Below the pieces are notes generated by a model, which was not told the origin of the DNA, ran no database searches, and saw nothing but the letters and a program-made list of their open reading frames with translations. Made by a program: the position numbers and the translations under genes. A DNA stretch of 64,000 nt, taken from positions 62,001 to 126,000 of the forward strand of contig NZ_JAKEEB010000017.1 in NCBI RefSeq assembly GCF_021462825.1, in the 5' to 3' direction. Positions 57,570 to 64,000 of this stretch are shown here, one piece after another (positions within the stretch are counted from its first letter, which is position 1; each line of letters opens with the position of its first letter). Origin of the DNA: Streptomyces glomeratus (lineage in GTDB: Bacteria > Actinomycetota > Actinomycetes > Streptomycetales > Streptomycetaceae).

Positions 57570-57902
57570 GGCGGCTCCTAGGCCCTCGCCCGGGGCGGTC
57601 CGCCCCGTGTCCGTCCTCCGTGCAGGGTGCGTGTCCCTTGGCGACTTCAGCCGAAGGCAGGGAGGGTCCCGCGCCCCGCCCGGCGTCCGCGACGAGCGTG
57701 CCTGTGCAGTGGAATCGCCCGCGGGCAACGGCCCGTGCCCGGGCGGCCCTCAGGGGCGCACTAAGTGGATACGCCTGAATGCGACGATGCCGACTGACAT
57801 CCGGAAGTTTTCACCGGCACCCACAGAGCGTCAAGGTCGGCGACGGCAACGGTTGAGGCCGAGCTTTGCGAGGGGGCAAGAGGCTGGGCGCCGCGCTGGT
57901 TG
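57570..57902 (-). promoter_or_regulatory. Upstream region of glpFK
   Basis: A 333-nt gap with no protein frame. TTGACG (57834-57829 on the minus strand) and AAAACT (57811-57806) are separated by 17 bases and may form a promoter about 240 nt before glpF. No GylR-like operator could be recognised. Confidence 0.35.
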
Positions 57903-59582
57903 TCAGCCCCACGCCGGTTCGCCCGCCTGGGCCGGAGCCACCGCCGTACCCCGGCGTATCTCGTGGCCCGGCAGTCCGGCCCGGCCCAGCACCCAACTCG
58001 CGCCCCTCAGTGCCTTGGCCGCCTGCTTGAGCGGCGCCAGGCAAGCGGCCGCCTGGCGGTGGTCGGTCACGCTGCCGGGCGGGCACAGAACCGTGGCCAG
58101 CGAGAGGGTGACGGCGCGCCCGCCGGCCGACCACGGCGCGTCCAGCACCGACGCGGCCAGTGGGTCGAGCCCCTCCGGATCCGCGAGTACCAGGAAGTCG
58201 TCCCCGCCGATGTGCCCCACACGGGTGCTCCCGGACGCGGCGCCCTGCAACGCGTGTCCCACCGCACGGATCAGCTCGTCCCCGGCGGCGAACCCCGCCC
58301 CGTCGTTGACCTGCTTGAAGTGGTCGACGTCGAGCCAGCTCAGCGCGAACATCCGTCCGTCGGCGATGCGCCGGTCGACTTCGCCGGTGATCGCGTCCGA
58401 ACCGGGCAGCCGGGTCAGCGGATTGAGGCCCGCCGCCTCCTCGACCCGGCGCTCGGCCAGCGCCCGTACGAGATCCGCGAGCCGGACGACCCCCACGCAC
58501 CGCCCGTGGCGGTCGACCACCGCCACGTCGTCCGAGGTACGGTCCCGTGCCCCGTCCGCGACCACGTCGAGCACCTCCCACGCCGTGGCGTCGACCCCGA
58601 CGGTACGCGGCGGATCACCGAGCTTCGCCGCAGGCCGGTCGGCGTACAGCGCATGCCCGTAGCGTCCCGACATCGACAGCAGGAAGCGCGAGCGGTGCAC
58701 CGAGCGGACCGGCACCCCGGCCGGATCCACCAGCAGCACGCCGGACACATCGGGGGAGCCGGTGAGCAGCGCCCGCACCTGCCCGGCCGGGGCCGTTGCG
58801 GGCAGCAGCGCGGCCGGCCGCAGGAACTGCCGCACCGGCGGCCCGGTGCGCTGCGTGGGCGGCACCGCGGCGGGTCGCGCCGGAAGGTATACGTCCGCGA
58901 CGGGGAGCCGGGACGGGGGCGCGAAGAGGTCGCCCTGCGCCGATTGGGCCCCCGCCGCCATCACGGCCGCGTACTGCCGCTCGGTCTCCACCCCCTCGAC
59001 CGACAGCAGCGCGCCCAGTTCCTCGCACAGTGTGCGCATGGCCCGCACCACGGCCGGCCGCGCCACCAGCGACGCGTCGAGTTTCATGAGGTCCGGTGCC
59101 ATCTCCGCGAGCAGCCGCAGCGGCAGGTCACCGTCGCCGATTCCGTCCGCGCAGATCCGGAAGCCCTCCCCGCGCAGTACGGCAACGGCCTCCAGCAGCG
59201 CCCGGTGCGGCACATGGGTGTACGGCGGTCCCACGTCGACCGTGACCTCCCAGGGCAGCCGCCCCGCCTCGCGCACGGCACCCCGCAGCGCGGCGAGGCC
59301 CCCGAGATCGGCGAGGGTCCCGGCGAACACATTGACGTGCAGGGGCAGCAGCGTCTCCATCCGCGTCGCGGCGCGGATCGCCAACGCGGCGAGGTTTCCG
59401 TCGAGTTCGGGGTCACGGCGGGCCTGGGCCAGAACGTCGCCGGTCTCCGGGCGTGCGAGGATCTCCAGCGCGGCGACCCCTCGGGTCGTCAGATTGACCA
59501 CCGGCTGGAACGCGAAATGGAGAGTATCCGTCCAGGAGGGCACGTGAGCATGATGGCGCCGTCGGCGCACCAAAAGGCCCAA
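57903..59582 (-). CDS. EAL-CBS-GGDEF composite protein, degenerate EAL domain
   Basis: A protein of about 559 residues. The N-terminal EAL-like domain (about 20-235; FAFQPVVNLTTRGVAALEIL) keeps Glu, Asn, Lys and the late Glu but has DGIGDGDLP in place of DDFGTG and lacks the EITE site, so phosphodiesterase activity is doubtful. A CBS pair (about 285-400) follows. The C-terminal GGDEF domain (about 410-530) has LDVDHFKQVND and HIGGDDF and could make c-di-GMP; no RxxD inhibitory site precedes it. No membrane segment is seen. The TTG start is uncertain (a GTG at 59543 is possible). c-di-GMP controls development in Streptomyces through BldD. Confidence 0.8.
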   Translation of the reverse strand: MGLLVRRRRHHAHVPSWTDTLHFAFQPVVNLTTRGVAALEILARPETGDVLAQARRDPELDGNLAALAIRAATRMETLLPLHVNVFAGTLADLGGLAALRGAVREAGRLPWEVTVDVGPPYTHVPHRALLEAVAVLRGEGFRICADGIGDGDLPLRLLAEMAPDLMKLDASLVARPAVVRAMRTLCEELGALLSVEGVETERQYAAVMAAGAQSAQGDLFAPPSRLPVADVYLPARPAAVPPTQRTGPPVRQFLRPAALLPATAPAGQVRALLTGSPDVSGVLLVDPAGVPVRSVHRSRFLLSMSGRYGHALYADRPAAKLGDPPRTVGVDATAWEVLDVVADGARDRTSDDVAVVDRHGRCVGVVRLADLVRALAERRVEEAAGLNPLTRLPGSDAITGEVDRRIADGRMFALSWLDVDHFKQVNDGAGFAAGDELIRAVGHALQGAASGSTRVGHIGGDDFLVLADPEGLDPLAASVLDAPWSAGGRAVTLSLATVLCPPGSVTDHRQAAACLAPLKQAAKALRGASWVLGRAGLPGHEIRRGTAVAPAQAGEPAWG

Positions 59583-59624
59583 TTCATGACCTGTTCACAC
59601 AGCATTCCCAGGTCACTACGGAGA

Positions 59625-59665
59625 GTGTGAACGGCCCCGAACGGCCCCGAACCGGCCCCGAACGA
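59625..59665 (+). repeat. Short tandem repeat, AACGGCCCCG units
   Basis: Three units of 10-11 bp (AACGGCCCCG twice, then AACCGGCCCCG) and a partial fourth lie in the 206-bp gap between the c-di-GMP protein gene and the thiolase-fold gene. Their role is unknown. Confidence 0.6.
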
Positions 59666-59788
59666 CCTTGGGGTCGTACACCGTGTGCCGCCGCAACGGC
59701 AGGGGGTCGGCCTGTCCGTCGCTCGTGTGCCGTGGCGCGGCCCGCTCTCGCCCTCCCCGCAGGAGGCACGGTGGTCACCGAACGGCGA

Positions 59789-60979
59789 TCACCGCACGGC
59801 GATCACCGCGGAACCATGCCCGAACAGGCCTTGGTTCGCGGTGATCCCGACCCGGGCCCCCGCCACCTGCCGGTCACCCGCGTCTCCGCGCAACTGCCAG
59901 GTCAGCTCGCACACCTGGGCGATCGCCTGCGCCGGAACCGCCTCCCCGAAGGAGGACAGCCCACCGCTGACATTGACGGGTATTCGCCCGCCGAGCGTGG
60001 TGGCGCCTGCACGCAGCAGCTTCGCCGCCTCGCCCTCCGCACACAGGCCCAGATCCTCGTACCACTGCAACTCCAGCGCGGTGGACAGGTCGTACACCTC
60101 GGCGAGCGAGAGGTCATCGGGCCCGATGCCCGCCTCCTCGTACGCGGTCCGCGCGATCGAGGAGCGGAACGTCTCGCCGGAGGGCTCCACCGCCACCGCC
60201 GAGTCCGTCGCGATGTCCGGCAGGTCCAGCACGGTGTTGGGGAACCGCGGTGTCACCGTGGACACCGACCGGATGCGCACCGGCGCCGCCGCGCCGTGCC
60301 GCCGCGCGAACTCCATGCTCGAGAGCACCACTGCCGCGCCGCCGTCCGAGGTCGCGCAGATGTCGAGCAGCCGCAGGGGATCGGCGACGACGGCGGAGGC
60401 CTCGACCTCCTCGACGGTGAGCCGCTTGCGGTACCGGGCGTTCGGGTTCAGCGCCCCCACGGCCGCGTTCTTCACCTTGACCCGGGCGAAGTCGTCGGCC
60501 GTGTCTCCGTGAACGGCCATCCGCCGGCGCGCGTACAGCCCGAAGTACGTCGGATTGGTCGCTCCCAGAACCCGGAACCGCAGCCAGTCGGGATCGTCGG
60601 GCCGGTCGCCGTCCGCCGGGCGGAAGAACCCCCTGGGTGCCGAGTCCGCCCCGACGACCAGTACCACGTCCGCGATTCCCGCAAGGATCTGGGCCCGCGC
60701 CGTATTGATCGCCTGAGCTCCTGACGCGCATGCCGCGTACACGCTCGCGGCCCGGGCTCCCTGCCAGCCCAGCGCCTTGGCGAACGTCGCCCCCGCCACA
60801 TGGCCCGGATAGCCGCCCCGCACCGTGGCGGCACCCACGATCGAGCCGACCTCCCGCCAGCCGACACCCGCGTCCAGGAGCGCCGCACGCGCCGCCGCCG
60901 TCCCGTACGCGACGAAGCCGCGCCCCCACTTGCCCCAGGGATGCAGACCCGCTCCGAGTACCGCCACGTCGTCCGTCAT
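59789..60979 (-). CDS. Thiolase-fold lipid-transfer-protein-like enzyme (Ltp type)
   Basis: A 396-residue thiolase-superfamily protein. AACASGAQAIN keeps the first Cys. The usual GHPxG His region reads SSFGEAVPAQ, and the C-terminal Cys site reads NQGLFGHG. The His and second Cys of true thiolases are therefore missing, as in Ltp-type aldolases and lipid-transfer thiolase relatives. The ATG overlaps the DUF35 gene stop (ATGA). Known relatives with a DUF35 partner (Ltp2-ChsH2) cleave steroid side chains by retro-aldol reaction; the substrate here is unknown. Confidence 0.88.
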   Translation of the reverse strand: MTDDVAVLGAGLHPWGKWGRGFVAYGTAAARAALLDAGVGWREVGSIVGAATVRGGYPGHVAGATFAKALGWQGARAASVYAACASGAQAINTARAQILAGIADVVLVVGADSAPRGFFRPADGDRPDDPDWLRFRVLGATNPTYFGLYARRRMAVHGDTADDFARVKVKNAAVGALNPNARYRKRLTVEEVEASAVVADPLRLLDICATSDGGAAVVLSSMEFARRHGAAAPVRIRSVSTVTPRFPNTVLDLPDIATDSAVAVEPSGETFRSSIARTAYEEAGIGPDDLSLAEVYDLSTALELQWYEDLGLCAEGEAAKLLRAGATTLGGRIPVNVSGGLSSFGEAVPAQAIAQVCELTWQLRGDAGDRQVAGARVGITANQGLFGHGSAVIAVR

Positions 60980-61422
60980 CCCGCCACCCCCGTCGGCCGC
61001 CAGTGCCAGGTCGTCCAGGTCGTGTGCGCGTCCTCGTGCAGCACACCGGGGACGACCCGCATCTCCATGCCCACGGCCAGATCGGCGACGGTCACCCCCG
61101 GAACGGCCTGCCCGAGCACCACGATCCGCTCTGCCTCCAGTTCCACCGCGACCAACGCGTAGGGCCGCCACGGAAGTTCCGGACTCGTCACATAGGGTGA
61201 CGGTGGCTGGTAGCGGGTGTCGGTGTACGACCAGATCCGCCCCGTTCCGGACAGGGGCGTTTCGGTGAGATCGCCGCCCTCGCACCCGGGATTTCGGCAG
61301 AAGACGTCCTCACGCGGAAAGAACACCGACCCGCACGCCGAACACCGCGTGCCGACGAGGTGGAAGTCGTCCCCGTCGCCGGCGAACCATCCGGACACCA
61401 CGGGGGTGAGAACACGCGGCAT
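60976..61422 (-). CDS. DUF35 OB-fold zinc-ribbon protein
   Basis: A 148-residue protein. CSACGSVFFPRED and FCRNPGCEG form the zinc ribbon, followed by an OB-fold (GTGRIWSYTDTRYQ and LVAVELEAERIVVLGQ). DUF35 proteins bind acyl-CoA substrates and partner thiolase-fold enzymes. The stop overlaps the ATG of the Ltp-like gene, which implies a stable complex. No Shine-Dalgarno match stronger than GGAGG at about 10 bases is needed; the start is the ATG at 61422. Confidence 0.9.
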   Translation of the reverse strand: MPRVLTPVVSGWFAGDGDDFHLVGTRCSACGSVFFPREDVFCRNPGCEGGDLTETPLSGTGRIWSYTDTRYQPPSPYVTSPELPWRPYALVAVELEAERIVVLGQAVPGVTVADLAVGMEMRVVPGVLHEDAHTTWTTWHWRPTGVAG

Positions 61423-61627
61423 GGCACCTCCAGGGCCAGCGATCTGACGGTACGTCAGAAGTGTGCCACGGGCTCTCGGGGATCGGCAGGCGTCGCTGTG
61501 AACCGCCGGGGTCCGGCCGGCGTCCTTGTAACGGCGGGGACGGCCGGGGCCTGCGGGGGTGGTTCTGGCCGTCCCACGCCTCGCGCCCCGGGGAGACGCC
61601 CTCCGCGTGATCGGATACAGTCCGCCC

Positions 61628-62164
61628 GTGTCCGAATCCCCGTTCCCATCCGCCGACGCCGTGCCGGGCTCCCACTGCTCGGGCTGCGGAACGTCCTACG
61701 GAGAGGGCATCTCCGGCTGGCCCCGCACCTGCGCCGCCTGCGGCACGACGGCCTACCGCAATCCGCTGCCCGTCGCGGTGGCCCTCCAGCCCGTGTACGA
61801 CACCAAAGGCACCGCCCTCGTCGTCATCACCCGAACCATCGCTCCCGCGCGCGGCGGCATCGCCTTGCCCGGAGGGTTCATCGACCACCGCGAGGACTGG
61901 CGGCACGCCGTCGTACGCGAGCTGAAGGAGGAGACCGGCATCGAGGCGGCAGGCCGCGACGTGCGGCTCGTCGACGCGATGAGTTCCCCCGACGGCCATC
62001 TGCTGCTCTTCGGGCTCCTGCCCGAGCGCCCGGCAGCGGACCTGCCCCGGTCCGCCGGCACGGCCGAGACGGAGGGCTGGCATCTCCTGCGCCGACCGAC
62101 CGAACTCGCCTTTCCGCTGCACACACTCGCCGTCCAGGGATGGTTCGAGGGCCGCTACGTCTGA
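61628..62164 (+). CDS. Nudix hydrolase with N-terminal zinc ribbon
   Basis: A 178-residue protein. A CSGCG...CAAC zinc ribbon (about 17-38) resembles NADH pyrophosphatase (NudC). The Nudix box GFIDHREDWRHAVVRELKEE-TGI has all conserved residues. It hydrolyses nucleoside diphosphate derivatives, but it is shorter than NudC and lacks that enzyme's second domain, so the substrate is open. The GTG start has a TACAGT element seven bases upstream and may be leaderless. The frame runs to 61559, but those bases are not protein-like. Confidence 0.9.
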   Translation: MSESPFPSADAVPGSHCSGCGTSYGEGISGWPRTCAACGTTAYRNPLPVAVALQPVYDTKGTALVVITRTIAPARGGIALPGGFIDHREDWRHAVVRELKEETGIEAAGRDVRLVDAMSSPDGHLLLFGLLPERPAADLPRSAGTAETEGWHLLRRPTELAFPLHTLAVQGWFEGRYV

Positions 62165-62297
62165 CCCGCGGGCGGCGGGGGCACGGCATCACCGCGCGTC
62201 CCGCCTACCGGGGCCGCCCCCCGGCGAGGCCTACCGCAGGGTGGCCCCGGCGTCCGCGTGAAACGCCCGACCGAGCCGCCCGCCGGCCCCGCCCGCG

Positions 62298-64000
62298 TCA
62301 CCCGTGGCCGAGGCCACGTACGCGTACCGGATACAAGGGCTCGGTCCGCCCCTTGTCACCGTCCTGCCTCACCACCACCCGACGGCCCTTCCAGCGCGTC
62401 ACATAGCGCTCGGCCTCCGGCTCGTCCCAGCCCTCGCCGCCGTCCCGAACCACCAGCCCGCCCCCGGACCTCCCGCGTGCGGGCGCCCAGACCTCCAGTT
62501 CCAGACCGCCGTCCTCACCCCGCACGGGCAGCACGGCACCGGCGCGTGCGAACACCGGAATCCGCTCCGTCGACACATCGACCACCACCCGGCCCGGCCC
62601 CTGGTACGCCTCCTCCGTCACCGTGTCGTACCAGCGCCCCCGCGGCAGGAGCACCGTCCGCCGTTCCACGCCGGGGTCCAGCACCGGCGCCACCAGGAGA
62701 CCGTCGCCGAGCAGGAAGGCGTCCTCGCAGTCGCGCAGCGCCCGGTCCTCGGGAGCACCCCACCACACGGGCCGGACATAGGGCGCCCCCGTGCGCCGGG
62801 CCAGATGGGCCAGCGTGACGAAGTACGGCAGCAGACGTCGCCGTTCAACGAGCGCCACTCGCGCGTGCTCGAGGACGTCGTCGCCGAACTCCCAGGGCTC
62901 CCGGCGCCCGGCCCGGACGCCCGCGTGCGTACGGAACAGCGGCAGATACGAGGCCAGCTGGAACCAGCGCAGATACAGCTCGGGCGAGGGACTCCCGTCG
63001 AAGCCGCCCACGTCGGGCCCCGAGTACGGCACCCCGCACAGCCCCAGCCCCAGCACCAGCGACAGCGAGGCGCGCAGCCCGGGCCAGTCCGTCGCCACGT
63101 CCCCCGACCACGTCCCCCCGTACCGCTGCATCCCCACCCATCCCGAGCGCGAGAACAGGAAAGGCCGCTCCTCGGGGGCCAGGTTCCGCAGGCCGTCGTA
63201 TCCGGCCCTGGCCATGCACAGCCCATACACGTTGTGCGCCTCCCTGTGGTCACCGCCACGGCCCTCCAGCGCGTGCCTGGCCGAGCGGGGCAGGGTGTTC
63301 TCCCCGAAGGCCGTGAACGACACCGGCTCGTTCATGTCGAGCCACAGCCCCTCGAAGCCCTGAGCGCGACGTTCCTCCAGGAGCCGGCCCCACCACCGCC
63401 GCACACGCGCGTCGGTGAAGTCGGGATAGACCGACTCCCCGGGCCACACCACCCCTTCGACGACCCTCCCCGAGGCGTCCCGCACGAACACGTCCTCGGC
63501 GCTCCCGCCGTCGAACACCGGGCTGCCCGGCTCGGCCTTGACCGCCGGGTCGACGATCGAGACCAGGCGGATGCCGTGCCGGCGCATCTCCTCGGCGAGC
63601 AGCGGCAGCTTCGGGAAGCGTTCCCGGTCGACCGTGAACACCCGGTGGCCGTCGTAGTGGTCGATGTCCAGATGGACCGCATCGAGCGGAAGGTCACGCT
63701 CCTGATAGCCCGCGACGATCCGCCGCACCTCCTGCTCGCTGCCGAACCCCCACCGTGCGTGGTGGTGCCCCAGGGCCCACGCGGGCGGCACGGCCGGCGC
63801 CCCGGTCAGCGACGCCCAGACCAGCAGCACGCGCGCGGGGGTGCCCACCATCACCCAGCAGCGCAGCGGCCCGCCGTCCATGCGCATCTCACTGGTGCCC
63901 GCCCGGTCGTGCCCGGAGCCCGCGCCCTCCCTGCCCTCGCGCAGGGTCACCGTGCCGTCCCACGACGTGTCGAGGAACACCAGATGGGTGGCGGCGTCGG
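62298..64000 (-). CDS. Glycoside hydrolase family 31 protein, 5' end outside the window
   Basis: At least 567 residues are visible and the frame is open to the window edge, so the start is missing. GH31 barrel motifs are clear: DAVHLDIDHYDGHRVFTVD, the catalytic nucleophile in GLWLDMNEPVSF, and DVATDWPGLRASLSL and VPYSGPDVGGFDG around the acid/base. Family 31 holds alpha-glucosidases, alpha-xylosidases and related enzymes. No signal peptide can be judged. The last 60 residues are basic and variable. Confidence 0.9.
   Translation of the reverse strand, partial: DAATHLVFLDTSWDGTVTLREGREGAGSGHDRAGTSEMRMDGGPLRCWVMVGTPARVLLVWASLTGAPAVPPAWALGHHHARWGFGSEQEVRRIVAGYQERDLPLDAVHLDIDHYDGHRVFTVDRERFPKLPLLAEEMRRHGIRLVSIVDPAVKAEPGSPVFDGGSAEDVFVRDASGRVVEGVVWPGESVYPDFTDARVRRWWGRLLEERRAQGFEGLWLDMNEPVSFTAFGENTLPRSARHALEGRGGDHREAHNVYGLCMARAGYDGLRNLAPEERPFLFSRSGWVGMQRYGGTWSGDVATDWPGLRASLSLVLGLGLCGVPYSGPDVGGFDGSPSPELYLRWFQLASYLPLFRTHAGVRAGRREPWEFGDDVLEHARVALVERRRLLPYFVTLAHLARRTGAPYVRPVWWGAPEDRALRDCEDAFLLGDGLLVAPVLDPGVERRTVLLPRGRWYDTVTEEAYQGPGRVVVDVSTERIPVFARAGAVLPVRGEDGGLELEVWAPARGRSGGGLVVRDGGEGWDEPEAERYVTRWKGRRVVVRQDGDKGRTEPLYPVRVRGLGHG

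Noticed and set aside
59770..59800. Repeats CGGCGATCACCG as a CRISPR-like or operator array
   Set aside because: There are only two copies, and they fall at the end of the Ltp-like coding sequence (VIAVR codons).

Overview
The window is chromosomal DNA of a high-GC actinomycete, almost certainly Streptomyces. The genes have very GC-rich third positions and many GTG or TTG starts. Genes often overlap by ATGA or GTGA. Streptomyces marker genes are present: rbpA with a perfect sigma-R promoter, ppm1, the sporulation pair smeA-sffA, a chiD-type chitinase with DasR-like boxes, and a four-gene conservon. From memory, the order chiD, ppm1, fxsA, rbpA, sffA, smeA matches the S. coelicolor chromosome near SCO1429 to SCO1415. 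The left two thirds therefore look like conserved core. I see no tRNA, rRNA, CRISPR array, insertion sequence or prophage.

Layout. 0-5 kb: a truncated PH-domain membrane protein, two overlapping CNNM/CorC-type genes and a TPR-AAA ATPase that converges on them. 5-15 kb: a uridine-kinase-like P-loop protein that seems to start at ATT, a conserved hypothetical, an amino acid permease, a Tat-exported C39-type peptidase, a TetR regulator, a GH18 chitinase, an acyl-CoA dehydrogenase and two small hypotheticals. 15-24 kb: an Lrp regulator, an amidohydrolase, ppm1 behind a 550-nt leader, fxsA, rbpA, a UMF1-type transporter, and a YczR/YczE-like MocR and membrane-protein pair with a glycerophosphodiesterase. 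25-33 kb: sffA-smeA, an ankyrin protein, a 19-codon small ORF, a HEAT-repeat protein, and an operon of two GT4 glycosyltransferases plus an SGNH hydrolase. 32.6-37.9 kb: a 5-oxoproline/D-glutamate operon (MFS permease, D-glutamate-cyclase-like DUF1445, pxpA, pxpB, pxpC) with a divergent GntR gene and a palindromic operator between them.

38-45.2 kb: a three-gene operon with MukF-like kleisin, MukE-like and giant SMC/MukB-like ATPase genes. It resembles MksBEF/JetABC but has no adjacent JetD/MksG nuclease, and the Walker B motif reads D-N instead of D-E. This is the best candidate for an undescribed system. A decayed flavoprotein reductase pseudogene lies immediately downstream.

46-64 kb: a conservon (sensor kinase, roadblock, DUF742, GTPase) with a fused 5-oxoprolinase/hydantoinase gene between its third and fourth members; glpF-glpK without glpD or gylR; an EAL-CBS-GGDEF protein with a degenerate EAL domain; a thiolase-fold/DUF35 pair; a Nudix hydrolase; and a GH31 glucosidase cut by the window end. 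Two unrelated 5-oxoprolinase types (PxpABC and the OPLAH-like protein) lie within 20 kb. Family assignments rest on motifs and layout read by eye, without a database search.
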